Origin: Marinoscillum sp965229915
Lineage (GTDB): Bacteria > Bacteroidota > Bacteroidia > Cytophagales > Cyclobacteriaceae
Assembly: GCF_965229915.1 (NCBI RefSeq)
Contig: NZ_CBDDJZ010000002.1
Span: forward strand, 124,001 to 188,000
Direction of reading: 5' to 3'
Length of the DNA: 64,000 nt
Both the position numbers and the translations under genes were made by a program. Positions within the stretch are counted from its first letter, which is position 1. Each line of letters starts with the position of its first letter. Positions 18,014 to 26,707 of the stretch are shown piece by piece. The notes beneath the pieces were generated by a model. That model did not search any database, was not told the origin of the DNA, and was given only the letters and a program-made list of their open reading frames with translations.

Positions 18014-18625
18014 TCATTTTTCCTTTGAGGACAAATCAAAAAGTTTCTTTTTCATATGTCCTATATGGATTCTAAGGATTGGTTCGAATTTTATTTTTGC
18101 AGGCTCAGTCAAGAATCTTAGGTGACTCAAAAAAGAAATCTGCAATTCTAACCATTCACGTTCTGAATATTTAGATCAAAGTAAGTATTCCCACTCTTTT
18201 CTTAGTGCCTTGGCTCTCCTCTCCATATCTAAAGTTCCGATATGACTCAAATCTGCATCATGAAGGATTTCTTGCATTGTGGTTAAGCATGGTGAAGTTA
18301 GTTTTGTTGAAAGAATCAAGGATTTAACTGTTTCAATTTCTTCCTTTGCCACATCTCTAATTTCTAGAAACTCAGCTGCAATCCATGCACTCATTTCTTC
18401 ATGATTGGTGTAGCTTTTGACATGCCCAGTGTCGTGAAAATAAGCCGCCACTTTCAAGATTGACAAATCCTTTTCTGAAAGACCACATTGTTTACCTAAT
18501 TCCATTGACACTTTTACAACTTCCTGCGTATGATTCCAATTATGAAATAGGTATTTGTGGTCTAAACTAATAAGCAGTTCATTTGTATATTGTTTGACTT
18601 CTATTATGGTTGACTCAGAAATCAT
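18014..18625 (-). pseudogene. HD-domain phosphohydrolase, interrupted by in-frame TGA
   Basis: The upstream part (149 codons from ATG at 18625) has the HD metal site: H32 (NHTQEV), H64-D65 (YFHDTGH) and the later HDAD. It stops at a TGA at 18176-18178 within LRKEWEYLL. The same frame then stays open for 53 codons (starting SKYSEREWLELQISFL, ending at a TGA at 18014), and this tail reads like a natural helical continuation. So a roughly 203-codon gene has acquired one nonsense codon. The truncated protein keeps the metal site and could still be active. Last gene of the cargo efflux operon, 36 bases after the hydroxylase stop. Confidence 0.72.
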
Positions 18626-18661
18626 TGTTAAAACACGGTCAATTTCCTTTCTAAATCTTCT

Positions 18662-19342
18662 TCAATATTGATTACTTGTAGTTCTATTTTTTAATTCATT
18701 TTTATCAAATTTGCAAACAGTGGTTTTACGGCCTTCCTTTGGCATAGTTCGAAATATAATATCCCATAATGGTGTGCTTACACCGAAAGCACGATCGTGT
18801 TGTTGATAATGGTGTATATTATGATGTTTCCACCAGAAATTAAATCTACTGGGCACAGGTAATCGATGGATCATTGTGTGTATCCACATGTAAACTGAGT
18901 ATCCTATAACAAATCCCGGACTGAAGATGAGTGCTTCATGACCGAGGATAACATAAAACAAACCAAAAAAGAATCCAGCTATAACAAGTGAAGGTACTGG
19001 AGGTAAAACTGTTTTGCTTTTGTCATTGGGGTAGGCATGATGGATGCCATGAAACATATAATGAAATCCTGTGTCATAGCTGGCATCTTTAATTTTATGA
19101 TAAATAAAGCGATGGAGTAAATATTCGGCAAATGTCCATGAAAACAGTCCAGATAAGAAGTAGATGATTATCAAATCAATTCTCGCATTAAACTCACTAT
19201 AATATATAAACACAGCTGCAGCAGATAGCAATAGATACATAGTGAAAATCAGAGCTGGATGGGACCATGTTAATGCATTTAAAATTTTGCTCCTGAATAA
19301 GCTAGGTGCTTTTTGATTGGGGTATATTACTGCTTCTTTCAT
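18662..19342 (-). CDS. Fatty-acid hydroxylase / sterol desaturase superfamily membrane enzyme
   Basis: 226 aa, about four TM segments. The di-iron histidine clusters are all present: HRFIYH, HGIHHAYPND and HHNIHHYQQHDRAFG; a further HTMIH lies between. The 'HHAYPND' and 'FGVSTPLWD' context fits fatty-acid 2-hydroxylase-like proteins, which hydroxylate acyl chains of membrane lipids such as sphingolipids (family knowledge; substrate here inferred). It begins 18 bases after the RND pump stop, so it is likely co-transcribed with the pump, an unusual partnership. Confidence 0.88.
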   Translation of the reverse strand: MKEAVIYPNQKAPSLFRSKILNALTWSHPALIFTMYLLLSAAAVFIYYSEFNARIDLIIIYFLSGLFSWTFAEYLLHRFIYHKIKDASYDTGFHYMFHGIHHAYPNDKSKTVLPPVPSLVIAGFFFGLFYVILGHEALIFSPGFVIGYSVYMWIHTMIHRLPVPSRFNFWWKHHNIHHYQQHDRAFGVSTPLWDIIFRTMPKEGRKTTVCKFDKNELKNRTTSNQY

Positions 19343-19360
19343 TACATCTATCTTTTAAGT

Positions 19361-22300
19361 TTACGTTTGAGTTGCATTCAGCTCAGTGGTATATTTCTCT
19401 TTTCTCTCCGTCAATCCTAATTTTTCTACCAATCTATCAGCAATCAAATAGACAACTGGGACGACCACAAGGCTTAAGAGCATTGAACTGGAAAGACCCC
19501 CGATAATTGCCCATCCAAGGCCATTTTTCCACTCAGCTCCAGCTCCACTGGCGAGAGCTATTGGCAATACACCAAATACCAGGGCAATGGTCGTCATCAA
19601 TATCGGTCTTAAGCGCGCTTTAGTTGCTTCTATCAAAGCGTCTCGTGTATTAGAGCCACTTTCTTTGGCTTGATTAGCAAAGTCAACCACCAAAATGGCA
19701 TTTTTAGCTACAAGGCCAATTAATACAATGATCCCCAAGATGGAAAAGATATTCAGTGTTTGTTTTGCCAGCGCCAGGGCTAGGAGTGCTCCAACGATGG
19801 CTACAGGTATGGAAAAAAGAATGACCAACGGATAGATATAATTATCGTATAAGGCCACAAGAATTAGATATACCAAGATTATTGAGAAAAGAAAAGCAGA
19901 ACCTAAAGCCCCGAACGATTGTGATTGCCTTTTCAAATCACCATCAAATGAATACGTTACTCCTGGAGGTAGATCCTTATTATCAATGATGTCCTGTAAT
20001 TCCTGACCAACAGCCCCTGCTGGAATACCTATTATCTTAGAAGATAGTTTGACCGAGTTGATCCGGTCTTTTCGTTCCAGCCTTGATGGACCTACTGTAT
20101 CAGATACTACTGCAAACTGATCGAGTGTTACCGGCTGATTATACCTATTAATAAATATCAAGGATTCTACATCTCTAACTTTTCTCCTATCAAATTCATT
20201 CAGTTTCACATTAATGTCATATTCATAGTTTCCATCTTTATAGGCTGCATCAGTGTTTCCTGAAAAGGCTACTTGCATGGTAGCACCAACTGTACCCAAA
20301 TCCAATCCCAGGCTAGCCATTTTGTCTCTGTCTATATCCACTTTTACTTCTGGTGTTCCCTCTTGAATACTCAATTCAAGTTCTGTAGTACCCGCTACTT
20401 TTGCCAAGTCATTTTTTATGTCATTAGCAAGCTTCATCAGCTGATCCAGGTCCGGTCCGGCAAAGATCACTTGTATTGGCGCTTCAGTAGCTGTACCTAG
20501 TATACTTGTGGGCGATGAATAAACAATGATTCCTGGTATGGATTCCTGAAGTAAGAGTTTAACCTGCTTTGAAAACACGGTGGCAGATACATCTCGCTGA
20601 TCATAAGGAACCATCTTGACATTGATTTCAGCTTCATTTGGAATGGCCTGGGTTCCACCAAAACCCTGGCTGGTCTGACCAACCGTGGTGAAGGTGCTCA
20701 CCACCTCCGGTAATTTTGAAATCAGGGTTTCAGCAGTCCTTGTTGTAAGGCTGGTTTTTTCCACCGAAGCGTTTTTAGGGAGCTCAATGCGAATCACAAA
20801 CTCGCCTCGATCTCCTTGTGTAATGAACTCGCCACCAATGAATCCAAATCCAACAAGCAAAAAGGATCCAATTAACAATCCCCCGGTGACAATAAGTGTG
20901 ATTGTCTTGTTGTTCATTGATTGAATCAAAACCCTGTTGATCCATCCACCAAAAGAGTCTATAACACCTTCAAAAGTCCTGTTAAACCGAGCTGGAATTC
21001 CATTGGGATTAAAGCTTTCTATTTTAGCAAAACGAGAGGTTAGAAGGGGAATAATTGTGAATGCCACCAAAAGGCTCAATAGCGTGGCTACAACGATCAC
21101 CAGAGAGAAGTTCGTCAATATCGGGGATATAAGAGATTCTACCAGTGCAAGCGGTAAGAAAACCACAACAATCACAAGTGTGATGGAAGTGACTGTAAAC
21201 CCAATCTCTTTCACCCCGTCAAAAGAAGCCCTGATCCGGTTTTTGCCCATCTCCATATGCCTGTATATATTTTCTATAACAACAATGGCATCATCCACAA
21301 GAATACCCACCACTAAGGATAGTGCCAGAAGGGTCATCAGATTTAGCGTAAAGCCGGCAAGGTACATCGCAGTAAAAGTGGCAACAAGGGAAATCGGCAC
21401 AGCTATCATTACAATAATAGCATTCCTTATACTGTGCAAAAACAAAAACATGACTATGGCTACAAGAATGACTGCTATGTACAGATCGTGAATTACACTA
21501 TCTGCTGCTTCAAGTGTAAATTCTGACTGATCTTGGGCAATGTTAAATTTGAGGCCTTCCTCACTGTATATTTCTTCCAGCTCCTGGATTTTATCTCGTA
21601 CAAGCTCACTAACCGCTACGGCATTTGCATCTGTTTGCTTGGTGAGGAGTATTCCTATTGAACTTTCAAGATTAAAGCGCGCTACCTTTTCCACCTTGAC
21701 TTTTCCGTCCACTACCTCGCCTATATCCTTAACCCTTATCTCTGCTCCGCTTGGTAAAGAACCAATGACTAAATTTCTTATTTCTTCCAGGTCTTGATAT
21801 TTACCTGAAAGCCGTATGGTTCGCTGCTCTTCATTGGTTTCTATTTTCCCGGTTGGAAAATCAAGATTTGATACTTCAATCATTTGTACCAACTGTAAAA
21901 TGGAAAGGTTGTATGCTTTTAGCCTTTCCCTGTCAATATTGACTTTGATTTCCCTCTCTTCTCCACCTACTAATTGTACCTGAGCCATGCCGTCTATCCT
22001 TGAAAGCTCGGGAACTATCCGTTGATCTACCAAATCAAAAAATGCCGAAGGGGCCAAGTTGCTTGCTGTACTGGCCAGGCTAATAATTGGCAAGTCATCA
22101 ATTGAAAATTTTGATAACGAAGGTTGATCAGCATCCTCCGGAAGTTGAGATATGATTCCGTTGACCTTACGCTGTGCTTCCTGTAGCGCCAAATCTACGT
22201 CTGCGTCTGTAGTGAGCTCAACCGTGACAATTGAAACAGACTCTAGCGAAGTAGAACTGATAGATTCCACATTTTCCATGGAGGAAAGTACATCTTCAAT

Positions 22301-22498
22301 TTTCTCAGAAACTGATGTTTTCACTTCGCTGGGAGCCGCACCTGGATAAGTGGTAGTGATGGTAACAATGGGTTGAGTAAACTTGGGAAGAAGCTCATAG
22401 CCTAAAAGCGAATAAGAGACTAAACCGAGCAATGTAAGTACTATAAAAACCACAACAGGTGCTGTGGATCGTTTTATTGATATTTCAGTGATTTTCAT
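19361..22498 (-). CDS. RND efflux transporter permease (transposon cargo)
   Basis: 1045-aa pump with the usual two porter and two TM halves: TTYPGAAPSEVKTSVSEKIE at the first porter domain, the relay aspartates in VVGILVDDAIVVIENIYRHM, and AKNAILVVDFANQAKESG with ATKARLRPILMTTIALVFGV in the second TM bundle. Closest in style to MdtB/AcrB-like multidrug pumps; substrate unknown. It lies 6 bases after the adaptor gene. Clearly different in sequence from the pump at 4270-7380, so not a local duplicate. Confidence 0.94.
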   Translation of the reverse strand: MKITEISIKRSTAPVVVFIVLTLLGLVSYSLLGYELLPKFTQPIVTITTTYPGAAPSEVKTSVSEKIEDVLSSMENVESISSTSLESVSIVTVELTTDADVDLALQEAQRKVNGIISQLPEDADQPSLSKFSIDDLPIISLASTASNLAPSAFFDLVDQRIVPELSRIDGMAQVQLVGGEEREIKVNIDRERLKAYNLSILQLVQMIEVSNLDFPTGKIETNEEQRTIRLSGKYQDLEEIRNLVIGSLPSGAEIRVKDIGEVVDGKVKVEKVARFNLESSIGILLTKQTDANAVAVSELVRDKIQELEEIYSEEGLKFNIAQDQSEFTLEAADSVIHDLYIAVILVAIVMFLFLHSIRNAIIVMIAVPISLVATFTAMYLAGFTLNLMTLLALSLVVGILVDDAIVVIENIYRHMEMGKNRIRASFDGVKEIGFTVTSITLVIVVVFLPLALVESLISPILTNFSLVIVVATLLSLLVAFTIIPLLTSRFAKIESFNPNGIPARFNRTFEGVIDSFGGWINRVLIQSMNNKTITLIVTGGLLIGSFLLVGFGFIGGEFITQGDRGEFVIRIELPKNASVEKTSLTTRTAETLISKLPEVVSTFTTVGQTSQGFGGTQAIPNEAEINVKMVPYDQRDVSATVFSKQVKLLLQESIPGIIVYSSPTSILGTATEAPIQVIFAGPDLDQLMKLANDIKNDLAKVAGTTELELSIQEGTPEVKVDIDRDKMASLGLDLGTVGATMQVAFSGNTDAAYKDGNYEYDINVKLNEFDRRKVRDVESLIFINRYNQPVTLDQFAVVSDTVGPSRLERKDRINSVKLSSKIIGIPAGAVGQELQDIIDNKDLPPGVTYSFDGDLKRQSQSFGALGSAFLFSIILVYLILVALYDNYIYPLVILFSIPVAIVGALLALALAKQTLNIFSILGIIVLIGLVAKNAILVVDFANQAKESGSNTRDALIEATKARLRPILMTTIALVFGVLPIALASGAGAEWKNGLGWAIIGGLSSSMLLSLVVVPVVYLIADRLVEKLGLTERKEKYTTELNATQT

Positions 22499-22504
22499 AA
22501 TGAG

Positions 22505-23557
22505 CTATTCTTTAATCCCAACTTTAGCACCATCTGTTAAATTAATTTGACCGGAGGTAATAACTAAGTCTCCTTCATTAATGCCTGAGACTACTTCTAT
22601 GTAGTTGTCATTTCTTTGGCCAACCACGATTTTCTTCAATACCGCTGTGCTGTCCTGATAAATATAGACCTGTGGGTTTTCAATGCTACCCGCAAGGACA
22701 TTTCGATTTAAGGCTAATCCCTCACTGGTTTGAATATTGAAATGGGCAGTCCCAAACATTCCTGTTTTTAAATTCTTTGATGCATTTGTAATTTTAATTT
22801 CTACTGGAAATGTAAGGGCCTCTGAACTTCTGACTCCAATTCTGCTTACTGTCCCTTCAAATTCATTACCACTCATGGCTTGTAATGTAATAGTAACAGA
22901 CATGCCCAATTCCACCTGCTGTATGCGATTTTCAGAAACCATTACCACCATTTTCATCCTACCTATATCTACAATGTCAAAAAGTGGATCTCCGCCTCGC
23001 ACATAACTTCCCTTTTCAATGTATCTTTTGTCATTTATTCCTGAAAATGGCGCTCTAATAAATGTGTCATTATAAGCCTTTTCTGCTGAAATCAAATCAG
23101 TCTTGGCCTTTACGTAAGCCAGCTGAATATTATCCAAGTCCTGCTGGCTAATTCCACCAGCTTTAAATAGGTTCTCAATACGTTTCTTGTCTTTTCCTAT
23201 TTTCTCTAAATTGGCCTTCGCTAAATCCAAAGCTGCTTTTATAGTTTGGTCATCAAGTCTGGCAAGTACCTGGTTTGATTTTATATATGTACCATCTTCA
23301 ATCTGTATTGATTCAATAACTCCGGGCATTTCTGATGAAACAGTAACTTCTTTGTTCGGAATCAGGTTACCATTTACCTGAAAGCTCCTCTCAATCGTTC
23401 TTTTTCTCAATGGCTCTACACTCACCGGAATGAAGTCTGGTTTTATCTGGGCCAATTTCACTTCCTCTTTCATTTCTTCTTTATTGCTCTTCAGTATAAA
23501 GGCAACCAGAGCAATCAGGGCTAGGAATATTATTGAGTTAATTATTATCTTTTTCAT
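22505..23557 (-). CDS. RND efflux periplasmic adaptor subunit (transposon cargo)
   Basis: 350-aa HlyD/AcrA-type adaptor. N-terminal anchor at residues 3-23, then lipoyl half-motifs (VSSEMPGVIESIQIEDGTYI and FIRAPFSGINDKRYIEKG), a helical hairpin at about 110-160, and a barrel domain ending in the usual GINEGDLVITSGQINLTDGA. Gene order OMF-adaptor-pump on the minus strand with 6-8-base gaps indicates one operon headed by the GbsR-type regulator. Confidence 0.93.
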   Translation of the reverse strand: MKKIIINSIIFLALIALVAFILKSNKEEMKEEVKLAQIKPDFIPVSVEPLRKRTIERSFQVNGNLIPNKEVTVSSEMPGVIESIQIEDGTYIKSNQVLARLDDQTIKAALDLAKANLEKIGKDKKRIENLFKAGGISQQDLDNIQLAYVKAKTDLISAEKAYNDTFIRAPFSGINDKRYIEKGSYVRGGDPLFDIVDIGRMKMVVMVSENRIQQVELGMSVTITLQAMSGNEFEGTVSRIGVRSSEALTFPVEIKITNASKNLKTGMFGTAHFNIQTSEGLALNRNVLAGSIENPQVYIYQDSTAVLKKIVVGQRNDNYIEVVSGINEGDLVITSGQINLTDGAKVGIKE

Positions 23558-23565
23558 ATTTTTAA

Positions 23566-24909
23566 TTAATAAGATTCGAGGAGTTTACCTGTTGATTTGA
23601 GTATTTCTATTTCTGATATTTTCACTTGAAGAAGTGCTGCTGAGTAGTTGAGCTGAGCGGTAGTAAGTGCAGTCTCTGCACTCAATAAGTCTGTCAGGTC
23701 GGACAACCCTTCTTCATAACTTTTCTGAGAAAGGTCATAGACCTTTTGTGCCAGATCAACACTTGTTTTTCTCGTCTCAAGGGTGGATAAACTCTGATTG
23801 AGTTTATTCTGAGCATTGGCATAGTCGACACTATATTGTTCTCTTGTAAATTCGATGGACTCCTCAACCTGCTCTTTTTTCAGTTGGGATTGCATGCTTT
23901 GGGCACTTCTCCTAAAACCATCAAAAAGTGGCAGCTTAAGACTGAGCCCAATGGATGAAACGTCATACCAGTTGGTAGTTGCATCTGAACCCGAAAATAG
24001 CGCATCGTTACTTATGCCATTGTAGGCATAGTTGGCAAAAAAACTCAGCTTAGGGAAATACCCTGATTGAAAATTTATTTTTTCCAGTTCGTATAGTCTC
24101 TTTTGAACATTAAGTAGGTTGAGATCCGTGAGATTTTCATTAGTCATAGGCGGTACATCAACCAACTGCACTTCTTTATCTTCATCGTTTTCCAAAATGA
24201 GGATAGTCCCCTGATCCATCCCCATGATTAGCTGCAGTTGCTTTATGGTGTTTTTTCTAGTAAGGGACAGGTCGGATAGTTGTATTTCAAGGTTCATTTT
24301 AGAAACCTTGAGACGATCATGGTCAACTTGCTTGATGAAGCCCTGATCTAATTGCACTGAGGATATTTCAAGAAGTTTATTGGTCTGATCCAAATTACTT
24401 TGAAGGATATCAATATTCCTATCTAATATGGAGACATTGTAATAAAGGACTACTGCTCGGTAAACGACCTCTTCTTTGGTTTTTTTTACCCTTAAAGCAT
24501 ACAACTCTTCAGAGGATCTTGCAGCTTTCAAAGCAGTAAATACAGATTTATCAAAAAGAGGTTGGTTAAGCGACAATGCAATAGAGTTGTTGTAATCCAA
24601 CCCTACTTCTAAGGTGCTAACCTCACCCGGATTGCCTGTAAGTTCTCCAGGCACAACCAAAACCGGAAGAAGCAGGTTATTAGTGTAATTCCCACTTGCC
24701 ATTACCTGTGGTAAAGCCGTACTTCTGACTTCTTTAGTCACCTCGTAACCTATCTTTTCCTGTATCAGGCTTTTCTTGATCTCGCTGTTGTTTTCCAGCG
24801 TATATGCTACCACTTCAGGCAATGAAAAAATTTCCTGACCCGCTGCACTATTTCTGAAAACAGATAAAGCGAGTAGAATAAAAATAGTTTTATAAAAGAT
24901 TTGATTCAT
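23566..24909 (-). CDS. RND efflux outer-membrane factor, TolC family (transposon cargo)
   Basis: 447 aa with a Sec signal peptide (residues about 1-24, ending NSAAGQE). Two OMF repeats of long helices are visible (for example TKEVRSTALPQVMASGNYT and SGYFPKLSFFANYAYNG as paired entries to the beta strands, and GLSDLTDLLSAETALTTAQL near the end). Forms the outer-membrane exit duct for the pump encoded downstream. 8 bases separate it from the adaptor gene and 5 from the regulator gene. Confidence 0.92.
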   Translation of the reverse strand: MNQIFYKTIFILLALSVFRNSAAGQEIFSLPEVVAYTLENNSEIKKSLIQEKIGYEVTKEVRSTALPQVMASGNYTNNLLLPVLVVPGELTGNPGEVSTLEVGLDYNNSIALSLNQPLFDKSVFTALKAARSSEELYALRVKKTKEEVVYRAVVLYYNVSILDRNIDILQSNLDQTNKLLEISSVQLDQGFIKQVDHDRLKVSKMNLEIQLSDLSLTRKNTIKQLQLIMGMDQGTILILENDEDKEVQLVDVPPMTNENLTDLNLLNVQKRLYELEKINFQSGYFPKLSFFANYAYNGISNDALFSGSDATTNWYDVSSIGLSLKLPLFDGFRRSAQSMQSQLKKEQVEESIEFTREQYSVDYANAQNKLNQSLSTLETRKTSVDLAQKVYDLSQKSYEEGLSDLTDLLSAETALTTAQLNYSAALLQVKISEIEILKSTGKLLESY

Positions 24910-24914
24910 CGATG

Positions 24915-25379
24915 CTATGATTGTATTGAATTTTTAGCTTCCCATTCAGAAAGAATAACGGGAAGCTTATTCTCAAAAAGTTGATATAAATCTCGAATTT
25001 CAGTGAGTTGTAAATTGCTTTCTTTTAATTTATTAGATCTGAGTTCCAATGCTTGATCCAGCACCACCCTATAGCCTTTGTATTCTTCGCTAATTGATTT
25101 TAACAATTCAATCCAGGTCTTAAAATTCAGGCGGAAGTACCTCTTACGATCACCTATATTTGTACTAGCCTCTATATATTTTTTATCAAGAAGATAGTTT
25201 ATTCCGTTACTCACTGCTGATTTACTGGCTTTCAGGGTTTCTTGTATTTCATAGAAATTCATCGTTTCAGAATCAGATACCAATAGCAGAGTAAGTACCC
25301 TACTCACTATAGGGGAGAATCCTTTTTTTTCAATGAGAGCACCAGTAGTCTCAATAAACTGAGCTTTTTCTTTTTCCAT
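24915..25379 (-). CDS. GbsR/MarR-type transcriptional regulator of the efflux operon
   Basis: 154 aa. A winged helix-turn-helix occupies about residues 20-100 (FYEIQETLKASKSAVSNGIN as recognition helices, then the wing IGDRKRYFRLN), followed by a C-terminal dimerisation helix pair. This is the arrangement of GbsR-like MarR regulators. First gene of the OMF-adaptor-pump operon (5-base gap), so probably autoregulatory. Divergent from the TetR gene across a 77-bp promoter region containing a palindrome. Confidence 0.85.
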   Translation of the reverse strand: MEKEKAQFIETTGALIEKKGFSPIVSRVLTLLLVSDSETMNFYEIQETLKASKSAVSNGINYLLDKKYIEASTNIGDRKRYFRLNFKTWIELLKSISEEYKGYRVVLDQALELRSNKLKESNLQLTEIRDLYQLFENKLPVILSEWEAKNSIQS

Positions 25380-25410
25380 GAGTTTTTTATGAAGTGCAAA
25401 TATGTAATTT

Positions 25411-25434
25411 TTAGTTCTGAAACAGAAAAACTAA
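25411..25434. promoter_or_regulatory. Imperfect palindrome between GbsR and TetR genes (candidate operator)
   Basis: TTAGTTCTG-AAA-CAGAAAAACTAA; the core TTCTG-AAA-CAGAA is a perfect 5-bp inverted repeat, and outer TTAGTT / AACTAA also pair if a 3-base bulge is allowed. It is centred in the 77-bp divergent promoter region, so either regulator could use it to control both transcripts. Confidence 0.45.
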
Positions 25435-25456
25435 CTTTATTTTATTAATTGACAGT

Positions 25457-26023
25457 ATGAAAAAACTTAGGATTCTGGCGACAATTCGAAAATTGATTTT
25501 AGAAGAGGGTTTTGAAAATGCAAGCCTCGATCGTTTATCCGTTGAATTAGGAATTTCAAAAAAAACCATTTATAAGTACTATGATTCTAAATCAGACATA
25601 CTTACTATTCTTCTAAAAAGGTTTATTGTTAAGCACATAAAATATTACGAAACCAAAATAGATTACCTAGATCCAACACAAAGAATTATTCAACTCTTCT
25701 ATATGTGTAACGAAATATACATGCTTATTGACGACAAGGTTTTGAGATTTATAGCCATTTATATACCTGATGGGAAAGATGAACTCAGCACCTTTGAAAA
25801 TAATTTTATTGTTTCTTCATTTGAAAAGGCAATTAGTGAGGGGGTTTCATTGCAATGTTTCAGAAGAGAGGTTGATGCACGGATTTTGGCTATAATGGCC
25901 CTGCAATTGGCTAAACTGCGATGTAGAATTCCTGAACTAAAGAAAAGTAATAAGGACTTACCTCAAATAATAGATCATTTTATTGCGGGATTAAAAAATC
26001 ACCATGAGGAAATGAAAATATGA
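25457..26023 (+). CDS. TetR/AcrR-family transcriptional regulator
   Basis: 188 aa. N-terminal TetR helix-turn-helix at about residues 6-50 (EEGFENASLDRLSVELGISK then KKTIYKYYDSKSDIL), followed by an all-helical ligand-binding domain typical of the family. Divergent from the GbsR-type gene and the efflux operon; the natural reading is a repressor that responds to a pump substrate. Transposon cargo. Confidence 0.88.
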   Translation: MKKLRILATIRKLILEEGFENASLDRLSVELGISKKTIYKYYDSKSDILTILLKRFIVKHIKYYETKIDYLDPTQRIIQLFYMCNEIYMLIDDKVLRFIAIYIPDGKDELSTFENNFIVSSFEKAISEGVSLQCFRREVDARILAIMALQLAKLRCRIPELKKSNKDLPQIIDHFIAGLKNHHEEMKI

Positions 26024-26124
26024 TTATTATCAGTTTGTTAGCTGATCAGAAAGATTCCGAAACCCATTCTATCTGTGTACTTTTTTTACAAGAAGAGAAG
26101 AAATAGACATTGAATTTAAAAAAA

Positions 26125-26680
26125 ATGAAAATACTTGTTCCTACCGATTTCTCAGACATTATCACAACTGCATTGAAGTACGTAAACACTGTCTTTTCAG
26201 AAGATGCCACAAAATATGTACTAAATGCTTTTATGGGAACTCAAGGGGCAAAAAAGAAATCGTCAATGATTTTAGGTTCCAACGCATAGGCAGTTTTAAG
26301 CAAATCCGGCTTTCCTGTTTTAATAATCCCTCCAGAAACTGTAGTTACCCCCCCCTAAGCGTATAGCTATCGCCATTGAACCAGGAGACTTAATAGATAG
26401 CAAAAATCTAATCTTTGATTGGTTTGCAAATGCAAAAATAAAAACCGTACAGTTCTTAAAAGAGAAGCAAGAGAAATACGCCGATACGGAAAGTTATATT
26501 GAGCTACCGCTAGAGGATGAAATCTATAAAAGTCTTCAAAAATTTGTTTCTCAAAATAAAATTGACCTCTTGGTTTTAAAAAGTAAGAAATACAATCTTA
26601 TTGATAGAATATTTCATAAAAGTCTGACAAAGAAACTGGCCCTACATTCAAGTATTCCTATGATAGTTATTAAGGATTGA
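26125..26680 (+). pseudogene. Degraded universal stress protein (UspA-family) gene
   Basis: Starts MKILVPTDFSDIITTALKY, a classical Usp N-terminus, and ends with HSSIPMIVIKD, a classical Usp C-terminus. Between them are three lesions: the first Usp domain is too short (NAFMGTQGAKKKSSMILGSN follows the start within about 40 residues, so an internal deletion), an in-frame TAG after LGSNA, and a frameshift at a run of eight C residues near 26350. Downstream of the shift the frame is open to the end (KRIAIAIEPGDLID...). The gene is dead as a full-length protein. Confidence 0.85.
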
Positions 26681-26707
26681 AAAGTATCAAGTTTATTTTC
26701 AAAATTC

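Noticed and set aside
18093..18117. AGGCTCAGT...GAATC shared with about 30530-30550 as possible internal transposon ends
   Set aside because: The two are in direct, not inverted, orientation, match only over short blocks and lie inside the well-defined 18-kb element.
20937..21491. 184-aa plus-strand frame inside the cargo RND pump gene
   Set aside because: Shadow of the pump gene; its low-complexity Ile/Thr/Ser composition mirrors the TM codons on the other strand.
4270..22498. The two RND pump operons as a duplication
   Set aside because: Gene order, lengths and sequences of pump, adaptor and channel differ clearly; one is chromosomal, the other transposon cargo.
26125..26680. Recoded (stop-read-through or frameshifted) usp gene
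   Set aside because: A TAG, a frameshift and a missing domain segment together are better explained by decay.
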